Positions 43,436-52,391 of a stretch of 64,000 nucleotides of DNA are shown in pieces. The position numbers and the translations under genes are program-made. Positions within the stretch are counted from its first letter, which is position 1; every line of letters begins with the position of its first letter. The notes below the pieces were generated by a model that was not told where the DNA came from, made no database searches, and saw nothing but the letters and a program-made list of their open reading frames with translations. This DNA is from Puniceicoccaceae bacterium (lineage in GTDB: Bacteria; Verrucomicrobiota; Verrucomicrobiia; Opitutales; Coraliomargaritaceae). The stretch is from positions 32,992-96,991 of the forward strand of contig CACIKF010000005.1 in assembly GCA_902587165.1 (NCBI GenBank), written 5' to 3'.

Positions 43436-45244
43436 TTAGCCACCGTCTGAGGTCTTCAAAATCTTAATAAACGCGTCCTGAGGGATGGAGACGCTACCGA
43501 TGTTTTTCATGCGTTTCTTGCCCTCTTTTTGTTTCTCTAATAATTTACGTTTACGGGAAATATCCCCGCCATAACACTTGGCAGTCACATCTTTGCGATA
43601 GGCGCTGATTGTTTCTCGGGCGACAATGTTGTTGCCGACGCCGGCTTGGATCGCGATCTTGAACATTTGCTTAGGCAAGATCTCTTTAAGGCGCTTGCAG
43701 AGCGCGCGTCCGCGTCCTTCGGCTTTGTCTAAGTGAACGATCGAGGAGAAGGCATCGACAGCCTCTTGATTCACACGAATGTCGAGGCGGCAGAGCTTAG
43801 CCTTTTGGTAACCAGCCATCTCGTAGTCCATCGAGCCGTAGCCGTGAGTGATGCTTTTGAGGCGGTCATTAAAATCGACCAAAATTTCGTTGAGCGGCAG
43901 ACGGCAGACGAGCATGACGCGTTCACCATCGATTGTTTCGGTGTGTTCACAGATACCGCGCTTCTCAGAGACCAATGCCAGCACATCGCCGATCGAATCA
44001 GACGGAGTATGAATCGATGCGTTGATCATAGGTTCTTCGATGAACTCGATTTCAGCGGGATCAGGGAGGTAGACAGGGTTGTGCACTTCGATTTGTTCGC
44101 CGTCTGTCTTTGTGACATGATAAACTACACTCGGATAAGTGGAAATCACATCGAGATCATACTCGCGGCGGATACGCTCTTGGATGATCTCCATGTGAAG
44201 CAGACCAAGGAAACCACAACGAAAGCCGAAGCCAAGGGCGACGGAGTTTTCCGACTGGTAAACGAAGGCAGCGTCGTTAAGACGAAGCTTACCCATGCCC
44301 GCCTTGAGCTTGTTGTAATCGCTCGTATCGATGGGGTAAATACCACTAAAAACCATGGGACTGACCTCTTTGTAGCCGGGTAGCATTTCCCTGGTAGGAT
44401 TAGCACTATGGGTGATGGTATCACCGAGCTTTAGGTCGGCCACATCGCGGAGATTCGTCACGACGTAGCCAACATCACCCGCTTTGAGTGTCTCTTGCTT
44501 AGTCATGGCGGGCGAAAACTTGCCCACTTCTTTAACTAGCATCTTGCGCTCGTCACTCATGGTAATGATCGGGTCGTTCATCTTAACCTCACCAGAAAAG
44601 ACACGGACATAACAAATCACACCTTTGTAAGCATCGTAAATGCAGTCGAAAATCAACATGCGCAACCCATCGACTTTAGCCCATCGAGGCATGGGAACAC
44701 GGGTGACGGCGGCTTCGAGTAGGTCTTCAATCCCGATACCGGTTTTACCACTAGTCATCACAGCCTCGTCCGCGGGGATCGCTAACACGTCCTCCAACTG
44801 CACCATGATGCCCGGCACGTCGGCGCTGGGTAGATCGACCTTGTTGATCACGGGAATGATTTCCAGTCCCTGTTCTAGCGCGAGGTGAGCATTGGCCACG
44901 GTTTGCGCTTCGATGCCTTGAGCGGCATCGATCAGCAGCAGAGCACCCTCACACGCAGCCAAACTACGGGAAACTTCGTAAGAAAAATCCACGTGCCCAG
45001 GGGTATCAATCAAGTTGAAAGCATAGTCATTCCCGTCTTTAGCTTTATAGACCATCGACACGGGGTGGCTTTTAATCGTGATCCCTCGCTCACGCTCCAA
45101 GTCCATAGAATCGAGAAGCTGGGCTTTCATATCACGCATTTCTACAGTGCGCGTCATCTCAAGGATACGGTCAGACAAAGTTGTCTTTCCATGATCGACG
45201 TGGGCGATAATGCAGAAATTGCGAGTATGGTTGAGATCAGTCAT
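43436..45244 (-). CDS. lepA: Elongation factor 4 (LepA)
   Basis: The 602-residue GTPase shows G1 AHVDHGKTTL, the effector region RERGITIK, G3 DTPGHVDF and G4 NKVDLP. It ends in the LepA-specific C-terminal domain (RKRKLLEKQKEGKKRMK). Full length and no breaks. EF4 acts on ribosomes under stress and in initiation. It is divergent from purD. Confidence 0.98.
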   Translation of the reverse strand: MTDLNHTRNFCIIAHVDHGKTTLSDRILEMTRTVEMRDMKAQLLDSMDLERERGITIKSHPVSMVYKAKDGNDYAFNLIDTPGHVDFSYEVSRSLAACEGALLLIDAAQGIEAQTVANAHLALEQGLEIIPVINKVDLPSADVPGIMVQLEDVLAIPADEAVMTSGKTGIGIEDLLEAAVTRVPMPRWAKVDGLRMLIFDCIYDAYKGVICYVRVFSGEVKMNDPIITMSDERKMLVKEVGKFSPAMTKQETLKAGDVGYVVTNLRDVADLKLGDTITHSANPTREMLPGYKEVSPMVFSGIYPIDTSDYNKLKAGMGKLRLNDAAFVYQSENSVALGFGFRCGFLGLLHMEIIQERIRREYDLDVISTYPSVVYHVTKTDGEQIEVHNPVYLPDPAEIEFIEEPMINASIHTPSDSIGDVLALVSEKRGICEHTETIDGERVMLVCRLPLNEILVDFNDRLKSITHGYGSMDYEMAGYQKAKLCRLDIRVNQEAVDAFSSIVHLDKAEGRGRALCKRLKEILPKQMFKIAIQAGVGNNIVARETISAYRKDVTAKCYGGDISRKRKLLEKQKEGKKRMKNIGSVSIPQDAFIKILKTSDGG

Positions 45245-45349
45245 GAATGGCAGAAACGCGCTAAAATCACGGCCTACAGAAAAAGTTCAACCCTCTTTCT
45301 TGAAAACAAACTTTACCTGTGCGAGTGATTCTGGAAGCGTTCTCTACAA

Positions 45350-46636
45350 ATGTCAGACTCCTCACTACTCAATATACTCGTAGTCGGCTCTGGTGGTCGT
45401 GAACACGCTCTTCTTCATGCATGCCTTCACAGCCCGCTTGCGGGTAAAGTGATCGCCGCTCCAGGTAATGGCGGCATGGCCTTAGAGGCAGAGTGCTTTG
45501 ACGTCCCGGTCGAAGAAATTGAGGGGATGGTCGCTCTTGCCCAAGCGCAGGGCATCGGTCTCGTCATCGTAGGCCCAGAAGTGCCGCTTAGCCTCGGTCT
45601 CGTCGACGCGCTGGCCGCCGTTAGCATCCCCGCCTACGGTCCCAACGCTGCTGGATCGCAGCTTGAATCGAGCAAGGTTTTCTGCAAAAACTTTTTTGCC
45701 AAACACAATATCCCGACCGCGGCCTACGGTAATTTTACCGAAATTGCTCCCGCCCTCGCCTATCTTGAGGAGCATCCTGCTCCCATCGTCATCAAAGCTA
45801 GCGGCCTCGCCGCCGGTAAGGGAGTCATTATGGCCGAAACGCAGGATGAAGCAATCGCAGCAGTTAAAGATATGCTCGAAGGCGATGCCTTTGGCAGCAG
45901 CGGTAAGGAGATCGTAATCGAAGAGACTCTCTACGGCGAAGAAGCCTCCATACACGTGATCGCATCGGGTGAAGACTTCGTCTGCCTGCCTCCCAGCCAA
46001 GACCACAAAAGAGCGGGTGAAGGAGACACCGGTCTCAACACAGGTGGCATGGGTGCCTATACCCCAACTAGTCGGGTCACATCCGCCATGCAGGCCGAGA
46101 TCGAAGAAAAAGTGATCAAACCCACTCTCGCCGGCCTCAAAGCTGACGGTATCGAATATCGCGGCACGCTCTACGCAGGGCTTATGCTTACGGATCAGGG
46201 CGTCAAAGTGCTCGAATACAACGTTCGTTTCGGTGACCCCGAGACCCAAGTGCTCCTCCCGATGGTGGCTGACGACCTTGTGCCCATACTACTAGCCTCC
46301 GCGAGGGGCGAATCACTCCCTACAAAGCTCCAATTCCACAAAGGTGCGGCCATCGTCGTCGTGCTCGCCGCAGGTGGCTACCCTGGTAGCTACGCCAAAG
46401 GGAATCCAATCACATTGCCAAACTCACTGCCTGCGAGCGCCGCAATCGTCCATGCGGGCACGGCTCGCGATCCTGACGGCACCATCCGCACCGCTGGAGG
46501 CCGCGTACTCGGCGTAAGCGGCCAAGCGCCAACTCTAAAAGCTGCAGCCAAGCTCGCCTACAAGGTCTGTGATCAGGTTAAGTTTGAAGACAAATTCCTA
46601 CGTCGTGATATCGGGCATCGGGAGTTAAATCGATGA
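45350..46636 (+). CDS. purD: Phosphoribosylamine-glycine ligase
   Basis: The 428-residue ATP-grasp enzyme makes glycinamide ribonucleotide in purine synthesis. Marks are the opening NILVVGSGGREHAL, the ATP-grasp stretch PIVIKASGLAAGKGVI, the family motif QDHKRAGEGDTGLNTGGMGAYTP (broken here only by usual residues), and NVRFGDPETQ. It is a single gene; other pur genes of the main pathway are not nearby. Confidence 0.97.
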   Translation: MSDSSLLNILVVGSGGREHALLHACLHSPLAGKVIAAPGNGGMALEAECFDVPVEEIEGMVALAQAQGIGLVIVGPEVPLSLGLVDALAAVSIPAYGPNAAGSQLESSKVFCKNFFAKHNIPTAAYGNFTEIAPALAYLEEHPAPIVIKASGLAAGKGVIMAETQDEAIAAVKDMLEGDAFGSSGKEIVIEETLYGEEASIHVIASGEDFVCLPPSQDHKRAGEGDTGLNTGGMGAYTPTSRVTSAMQAEIEEKVIKPTLAGLKADGIEYRGTLYAGLMLTDQGVKVLEYNVRFGDPETQVLLPMVADDLVPILLASARGESLPTKLQFHKGAAIVVVLAAGGYPGSYAKGNPITLPNSLPASAAIVHAGTARDPDGTIRTAGGRVLGVSGQAPTLKAAAKLAYKVCDQVKFEDKFLRRDIGHRELNR

Positions 46637-46745
46637 GCGGAGAAATAGATACTCTTCTCTGAACCAAAATATCATTATAGACGCGCAGGAGTGTTTCCCT
46701 CATATCTTTACAAATAGTCCGAACCCAACTGTCTACCTTCAGACC

Positions 46746-47231
46746 ATGGCCTCCGAGCGTAATCTAATTCTGACCATTTGCACGGGCAATGTATGCCGTA
46801 GCCCAATGGCAGAGAAATTACTGCAACATGCGCTGGCAGTAGAGGACACACCGCTCAACCAGATCGAGATCGTCTCCGCTGGTGTCGCTGCAGGCTATGG
46901 GGACCCAGCCTCAGCCAACTCAGTGGCTGCGCTTAAAAAGATAAAACTCGATCTTGGTAGGCACAAGAGCCAACCCCTGACCCAAGACTTGATTGACCGC
47001 GCTTTCCTTATTCTTGGAATGACGCAGTCCCACATAGATATCCTGAGCCATTACTACACAGGCCTACCGGAGCGCGTGCATCTCTTTCGTGAATTCATGG
47101 GCAAAGGTGAACCCACCGAGATTCCCGACCCTTACGGGCAAAACTACACAGCCTACGCAACTTGTTTCGATTCGATGGCCGAGGCCATTCCTTCGCTAAT
47201 AACGTATTTGAAAAACGAATACAAAATATAA
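46746..47231 (+). CDS. Low-molecular-weight protein tyrosine phosphatase
   Basis: The 161-residue enzyme has the P-loop CTGNVCRS (Cys-x5-Arg-Ser) near the N-terminus and the general-acid DPYG motif in the C-terminal part. Members include Wzb partners of BY-kinases and arsenate reductases. With a BY-kinase gene about 22 kb away a Wzb-like role is plausible, but it is not adjacent. It starts 109 bases after purD. Confidence 0.9.
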   Translation: MASERNLILTICTGNVCRSPMAEKLLQHALAVEDTPLNQIEIVSAGVAAGYGDPASANSVAALKKIKLDLGRHKSQPLTQDLIDRAFLILGMTQSHIDILSHYYTGLPERVHLFREFMGKGEPTEIPDPYGQNYTAYATCFDSMAEAIPSLITYLKNEYKI

Positions 47232-47361
47232 AAGCTAGACATTAGGACTGAGGCCTGAAGCTAGATAACTAGCGAGCTTTCGAAGCTCAATTACTGAACG
47301 GAAGCGGACCTATCTGTCTGGGCAATTGAGGAATTTAAACGCCACAAAGAGTGATAGATCG

Positions 47362-49263
47362 CTATGACTTTTTTTCTTCGGCAGGTTCTTCAGTTTCGGC
47401 TTCAATGGCGGGTGCTTCAAGCTCTGGTTCTTTGGCCTCAGGGACTACAGTCTCTGGATTAGCTTGAACCTTTAGTGATTCCTCTTCTTCAACAACTTCA
47501 GTTTCGGCAGCGACTTCTTCTTTCGCTTCGGCATCAGGATCTGACTCTAGCCCTGATTCTACCTTGGGGGCTTTGGTTTCCTTTGGTTTAGCATCTGGCA
47601 TTGGTGGGGGCGCAAAGAGGCGACCATCTCCATATTCGGTGACGTAGCCTTCAGTGATCAACCAACGCAGATCAAGCATCAACTGGCGGAGCTTCTTTTG
47701 ATCCCCTTCACTAAGTTCGACTTTGGGTTGCGCCTCCGTCGAGGCAGTGGCTTCTTTTGCGATGGTTGCTGCCGCTTCATCAAGTTCAGAAGCCTTCTCT
47801 GGCGCTTCGACAGTTTCACCTACAGTAGAATCAACTTCGGCAGCAGCTTTCGCTTCGACCTCGGCGGCTTCCGCCTTTGCTTTAGCCGCAGCTTCGACTT
47901 CCGCTTCGGTCATCTTGAGCGCTTCGGGTTTTTGCTTCTCAGTATCGATGCCAACATATTCATTCGGTAATTTTGAGGCAGGTAAGTCGGGATGCTTTTC
48001 GATAAAATCGATCAGATCACCAATCGATTCGGTAAAGACAGTTTTGCTATCGCGGAATTTACGCTTTACGGCGCATACGAATGAGACGCCCTTTGAACCC
48101 TTTTTATACACAGCAAACTTATGACGGCGGAGGCGACCACGAATGTTGTTGGCCGAATCAAGTGGAAAGTGCTTTTGACTCTCAACATAGGCTTCAACCG
48201 AGCGGCGAATATCGCCCTTAGGCAGGCGCTCGATGTCACGGCCTGCAAAGCGGATACTCTCGCCGGTACCGACGACCTTGTCCTTACGATGCTGGAGGAG
48301 GAAGTGACGAACCGCTTCAAGCGTTTCTAAAGACTCAGACTCGTCTTCTTGATGGTCCTTGACCGTGTAACGCGCGCCTTTTTTCATCGATTCGAGCCAA
48401 GCATCGATATCCTCCTGCTCTTTGGAACTCTCGACCCGTGCTGCGAACTGCTCGAAGGACATACCTGTAATTCGGGCGGCGTAATGAAGCTGGAGAAACT
48501 CTTGGTAGCGGTGGTAATTTGGGGGGCCCAGTAACTCGCTCGTAATCGTGCAGCGATTGACCATTTGGAAGTTACCTTTTGGTGGCTCCACTTCGATCTC
48601 TTCGATCTCGAAAAATTGGGCGAGGTGATTCGCCATGACGTGATTGATTGCAGCCTCTTCAGTTTCAAAAGGGAGGTGCCCGGGCACAGAAAAGTAAAGC
48701 TGTGCAGGCTGGTCACCTTTTATAGGTTTAGGCGAAACGACGACGATGTAACGCTCTGGCTTTTCGAGGAGCAATTGTGCGATATCAAATAACTGATAGG
48801 TGCGTGCGCTAGAACGCAGGCGGTTGATCAAAGCTTCGAAGGCTTCATCCTGTGGATAAAGGTCAACTTTGATCGTCGGTTCAAAATAAGCTGGTGCTGT
48901 GGAGCGGCCGCGACCACCTTCGCCACGGTTATCACGGCGACCTTCACTGCGCCGACGGCTCGCGTCTTGACCGCGCCGATCTGATTGACCGTCTCGTCCA
49001 GTTGAATGACCACTGCTAGGACGTCCACCTAATCGACGATCGCGTGACGCACCGCCTCCGCTGCCACCGCCACCGCGGCGACCTTTACCTCCTTTGCCAC
49101 CGCCGAAAGAATCGTAATTCTTCGGGCGACCGGACTTGGCGTTTTCGTCCGCCCAGTTTGGACCGAAGTCGAGACCGGAGAGTGCGTTGAGATCGAGCGC
49201 CTGTTTAGCTGGCTTAGCTGTTTTGAGCGTTTCGCTTGGTTTGTCTGCTGGTTTTTCAGCCAT
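47362..49263 (-). CDS. Large RGG-rich, possibly RNA-binding protein
   Basis: Not recognised as a named family. The 633-residue protein has an N-terminal Arg/Gly-rich disordered zone (about residues 45-125: GGGKGGKGRRGG, then RRDNRGEGGRGR). A folded core (about 130-430) has mixed helix and strand, and a very acidic Ala/Glu tail with an internal helical part follows (about 520-545). The RG-rich start and basic core suggest RNA binding. It is preceded by tRNA-Leu pointing away and has no Shine-Dalgarno sequence. It may be a lineage-specific protein. Confidence 0.75.
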   Translation of the reverse strand: MAEKPADKPSETLKTAKPAKQALDLNALSGLDFGPNWADENAKSGRPKNYDSFGGGKGGKGRRGGGGSGGGASRDRRLGGRPSSGHSTGRDGQSDRRGQDASRRRSEGRRDNRGEGGRGRSTAPAYFEPTIKVDLYPQDEAFEALINRLRSSARTYQLFDIAQLLLEKPERYIVVVSPKPIKGDQPAQLYFSVPGHLPFETEEAAINHVMANHLAQFFEIEEIEVEPPKGNFQMVNRCTITSELLGPPNYHRYQEFLQLHYAARITGMSFEQFAARVESSKEQEDIDAWLESMKKGARYTVKDHQEDESESLETLEAVRHFLLQHRKDKVVGTGESIRFAGRDIERLPKGDIRRSVEAYVESQKHFPLDSANNIRGRLRRHKFAVYKKGSKGVSFVCAVKRKFRDSKTVFTESIGDLIDFIEKHPDLPASKLPNEYVGIDTEKQKPEALKMTEAEVEAAAKAKAEAAEVEAKAAAEVDSTVGETVEAPEKASELDEAAATIAKEATASTEAQPKVELSEGDQKKLRQLMLDLRWLITEGYVTEYGDGRLFAPPPMPDAKPKETKAPKVESGLESDPDAEAKEEVAAETEVVEEEESLKVQANPETVVPEAKEPELEAPAIEAETEEPAEEKKS

Positions 49264-49467
49264 GGCTTTCTGGGATAAACGCGACTGATTTTGTTTCAGG
49301 CACGTGCGTTAGGTTAATTAAATGTATGTTGATATGTTAAACTATTTGAAGATTCAAGCATGGGCAGAGCCTTTTTTATAGAAAGTAGGTATTTTTCAGA
49401 AATTTATGTTGATCTCAGAAAAAAGCTATCTATCACCAGCTACTTTGCTACATAAATGTAGCCCATC

Positions 49468-49549
49468 GGTCGAATGGTGGAATTGGCAGACACGCATGTT
49501 TAAGGGACATGTGCCGAAAGGCGTGGGGGTTCAAGTCCCCCTTCGACCA
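49468..49549 (+). tRNA. tRNA-Leu, anticodon AAG, CCA not encoded
   Basis: A class II tRNA is visible. The acceptor arms are GGTCGAA (49468-49474) and TTCGACC (49542-49548), and the D arm has GGAATTGGCAGAC. The anticodon stem CATGT/ACATG encloses TTAAGGG, so the anticodon is AAG (49502-49504). A variable arm TGCCGAAAGGCG and a T stem GGGGG/CCCCC follow. The A at 49549 is the discriminator; the next bases are CGG, so CCA must be added later. A34 in a Leu tRNA is unusual in bacteria. Confidence 0.93.
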
Positions 49550-49669
49550 CGGGGACTTCATCTGAAACTTATTTCAGTAAATGAAGCCTCGCAAACCCTA
49601 GACAAAGTCAAACGAGTCCCTGCCTGTTGAGCGCTTACGATTTGGGAAACAATCAAAGAGCACTTCCTG

Positions 49670-49700
49670 AAAAATTGAGCTAGCCACGAAACGCTAGCTC
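49670..49700 (-). terminator. Terminator of the ArsR-methyltransferase gene
   Basis: On the minus strand, right after the TGA stop (49701-49703), the perfect 8-base arms GAGCTAGC and GCTAGCTC with an 8-base loop are followed by AATTTTT. This is a compact rho-independent terminator. Confidence 0.85.
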
Positions 49701-50630
49701 TCATTTCACACCACTCGCTAAGACAGTCTGGAAATTCGGCTCCACACTTTCGCAGGCGACCACGGTGACTTCAATCTTACGAAAGCCAGCATTCTTCAGA
49801 AACTGGTAGAGCGTATTCTCGGAGAATCCGAGCCAAATATCGGCATACAGTTCGCGTGCTTTTTCGAACTGGTGCTCTAAGAGATCAATAATGATTAACT
49901 CCCCGCCCGGTTGCAAGATACGGAAAGCTTCTTGCACTGCAGCCTCTGGGTGTTGCGCGTGATGTAGTGCTTGGCTGAGCAGAGCGAGGTCAACACTCTC
50001 GTCTTTAAGGGGCACCTCCTCGATATCACCAAGTTGATACTCTAAATTACTGAAGCCGTTCTTCTTTGCGAGTTCGCGTCCAAACTCCACCATTTTAGGT
50101 GAATTATCGACACATGTGACCTGTTCCGCACGACGCGCAAGCAACTGCGAAATTAAGCCCTCGCCCGCGCCTAGATCAGCGATTCTAATCTTTGGCGTGA
50201 GATGGAGCAGGAAGTGTCCAATCGCCTCCCAGCTACGCCCAGGGCAATAGTTCTTACCTAAGCGCCCAGCGACGGAATTAAAATACTGTTCCGACTGTTG
50301 CTTACGCTTTTCCAAAATACGCTTAAGATTCGCATGATCAGAAACGATCTGTTCAGAGCCATCGACCGAGGCACAAGCCGCCTCCATAAGCGCTGAGCCT
50401 TGCGGATCGAAGCGACGGTTGAGTGCATAGAAAGTCTTTTTACCTTCGCGGCGGTCATGGACCAGCTCGCCTTGGCGCAGAAGACCGAGGTGGGAAGAAA
50501 TCCTCGACTGCCCCATATCAAGCACTTCTTGCAACTCGGCCACCGAAAGCTCTTCGCGCGTCAAAAGCGAAAGAATCCGTATACGCGTCGAATCAGCCAA
50601 TAATTTAAGAGTTTCCCAAGAATCTGCCAT
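49701..50630 (-). CDS. ArsR-type regulator fused to a SAM-dependent methyltransferase
   Basis: From the ATG at 50630 the product is 309 residues. The N-terminal winged helix (about residues 1-90) has the ArsR pattern LLADSTRIRILSLL and LDMGQSRISSHLGLLRQ, with no metal-binding Cys pair. The C-terminal methyltransferase has IADLGAGEGLISQLLA, then DLALLSQALHHAQHPEAAV and EAFRILQPGGELIIIDLLE. Fusions of this type are often linked to methionine and S-adenosylmethionine control, which is an inference here. An earlier ATG at 50684 would add 18 residues. Confidence 0.85.
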   Translation of the reverse strand: MADSWETLKLLADSTRIRILSLLTREELSVAELQEVLDMGQSRISSHLGLLRQGELVHDRREGKKTFYALNRRFDPQGSALMEAACASVDGSEQIVSDHANLKRILEKRKQQSEQYFNSVAGRLGKNYCPGRSWEAIGHFLLHLTPKIRIADLGAGEGLISQLLARRAEQVTCVDNSPKMVEFGRELAKKNGFSNLEYQLGDIEEVPLKDESVDLALLSQALHHAQHPEAAVQEAFRILQPGGELIIIDLLEHQFEKARELYADIWLGFSENTLYQFLKNAGFRKIEVTVVACESVEPNFQTVLASGVK

Positions 50631-50780
50631 CCTTAGAGTTTCAAAGAATAAGGGAGCGACTGGCAAGCAATCTCCGCAGGGCAATTCACTGAAGGAGGAG
50701 CACTCCTACATAAAATCAATCTCGGCAACACCTTCACTGCTTCGACTGGCAAAATTGGTCCATGCTTATAAGTCTATTAT
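50631..50780. other. Upstream region of the ArsR-methyltransferase gene
   Basis: This stretch presumably contains the divergent promoters of the fusion gene and of the haem-oxidase gene. The direct pair GGAGGAG and ACTCCT near 50690-50705 could form a small hairpin. No riboswitch pattern was recognised. Confidence 0.35.
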
Positions 50781-50954
50781 ATGTGGTCATTCGCTTCGAA
50801 TCGGCTAGATTTTCAATTTGCACATTTAAACTACAAGCACTTCATTGACTCGATGAACCAGAGTGGGCAAATTTATAAAACTGTTCCAAGCGAAGCGAAA
50901 AAACTAGACGCGCAGCGAACCAAATCACGTCAAAACGAAATGAGGCAATCGTGA
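50781..50954 (+). CDS. Small ORF overlapping the haem-oxidase start
   Basis: This 57-codon frame starts with ATG at 50781 and ends with TGA at 50952-50954, overlapping the GTG start of the next gene (GTGA). The product is polar and basic towards its end (KKLDAQRTKSRQNEMRQ) with no signal or membrane segment. No family is recognised. The stop/start overlap suggests that its translation delivers ribosomes to the downstream gene, which has no Shine-Dalgarno box. It could still be chance. Confidence 0.4.
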   Translation: MWSFASNRLDFQFAHLNYKHFIDSMNQSGQIYKTVPSEAKKLDAQRTKSRQNEMRQS

Positions 50955-52285
50955 CTAAAACCTGTATTATTGGATCTGGTTTAACAGCTCTAGCCCGAGC
51001 TTGGCAGTTTAAACAAGGCGGTCGGGACTGCGACATACTAGAAACATCCGATCAATTCGGCGGCTCGATCCAGAGCCACCGCGCGGGTGATTACCTCTCA
51101 GAGGAGGGACCTAACTCAATCCAGGTCAACAGCTCTGAAGTCGACAATTTCTTAAGGAGTATACCAGGCTACAAAGATCGGGTCGTGGTGGCTTCGAAGG
51201 ACTCGAAAAGACGCTTCATACTAAGGAACGCAAAGCCCATGGGTGTGCCTACGGGACTGCTCTCGGCAATTACCACCCCGCTCTGGTCTTTCAGCGGCAA
51301 ACTACGTGCCCTCAAAGAGCCATTCATCGCTCCAATCTGCCCCAAGAAAGAGGAGAGCGTCGCCGACTTCGCGCGGCGTCGCCTTGGAGACGACATCTAC
51401 CGCTACGGGATTAATCCTCTAATCGGCGGTATTTACGCGGGGGAGCCCGAGCGACTTTCGCTGCGCTACGCATTCCCTAAGTTATATGCTCTAGAACAAA
51501 AATATGGCGGTATTTTGCGTGGTTCGATCGCAATTATGCGCGCAGATCGTAAGAGTAATGCACCCAAGGTGGAAAAGCAGATTATCTCTTTTAAAAATGG
51601 CTTAGCAGAACTGCCCCAATTGCTCGTAGCTGCTCTAGGAGAATCAGTACATGCCAATGTATCCATAAGCTCAATACAAAAAATTGGGGCTGGCTGGCGA
51701 GTCGATTGGAACGGAAAAACCAATATTTACGACGAAGTTCTGATAACGACACCGACACACGCTCTTGATAAATTGCCGTTCGATGAATCGCTTCAAAAAG
51801 CGCTTCACCCACTCCTAGCGATCGACTACTCACCTGTATCCGTATTGACTGTCGCCTTTAAGCAGAGCGATGTCACCCAACCACTCGATGGTTTCGGCAT
51901 GCTTGTGCCTGAATGTGAAGGACGGAAAATTCTCGGCGTACTTTTTCCAGCAAATCTCTTTGCAAATCGCGCACCCGCATGCGAGGTGTTAATGACGGTC
52001 TTCGTTGGCGGCGAACGCCAAGCTGAACTCGCCGTTGCTGATAAAGATACCCTGCTCGCAACCGTCTTACCTGAATTAAACGAATTATTTGGCACGACAA
52101 GTGAGCCTACATTTAGTCACCACAGGCATTGGCCCCGCGCGATCCCGCAATATAATCTTGGATACGGAAAAGTGCTCGAGCAAATGGACGCGATTGAGAA
52201 AAAATTTGCTGGGCTAAAGCTTGCGGGTAATTACCGTGATGGCATTTCACTAAGTTATTGCATCGAAGCGGCAGTCTCCAAATAG
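50951..52285 (+). CDS. hemY: Protoporphyrinogen/coproporphyrinogen oxidase (HemY type)
   Basis: The 444-residue FAD enzyme starts with GTG at 50951. It has the dinucleotide motif IIGSGLTALARAWQF, the family stretch GDYLSEEGPNSIQVN, and the central NPLIGGIYAGEPERLSLRYAFP. It ends with GLKLAGNYRDGISLSYCIEAA, which closes the FAD domain. It oxidises a porphyrinogen in haem synthesis; whether it uses proto- or coproporphyrinogen cannot be told here. No in-frame ATG precedes the GTG. A small frame overlaps its start. Confidence 0.9.
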   Translation: MTKTCIIGSGLTALARAWQFKQGGRDCDILETSDQFGGSIQSHRAGDYLSEEGPNSIQVNSSEVDNFLRSIPGYKDRVVVASKDSKRRFILRNAKPMGVPTGLLSAITTPLWSFSGKLRALKEPFIAPICPKKEESVADFARRRLGDDIYRYGINPLIGGIYAGEPERLSLRYAFPKLYALEQKYGGILRGSIAIMRADRKSNAPKVEKQIISFKNGLAELPQLLVAALGESVHANVSISSIQKIGAGWRVDWNGKTNIYDEVLITTPTHALDKLPFDESLQKALHPLLAIDYSPVSVLTVAFKQSDVTQPLDGFGMLVPECEGRKILGVLFPANLFANRAPACEVLMTVFVGGERQAELAVADKDTLLATVLPELNELFGTTSEPTFSHHRHWPRAIPQYNLGYGKVLEQMDAIEKKFAGLKLAGNYRDGISLSYCIEAAVSK

Positions 52286-52331
52286 AGACTCTTCACTACC
52301 TGAGCACTCTTGGAACATTTCAACGCACACT

Positions 52332-52371
52332 AAAAACAAAAAAGCCTCGGAGCTGTTAGGCTACGAGGCTT
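52332..52371 (-). terminator. Terminator of the Cys-rich protein gene
   Basis: On the minus strand the perfect 8-base arms AAGCCTCG and CGAGGCTT (14-base loop) are followed by TTTTTGTTTTTA. It lies 20 bases after the stop of the Cys-rich gene and also faces the end of the haem-oxidase gene. Confidence 0.82.
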
Positions 52372-52391
52372 GCTGAAAATCAATTTTTTCT

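Noticed and set aside
45482..46249. Long antisense frame inside purD
   Set aside because: It is a shadow of purD codon structure and shows no family pattern.
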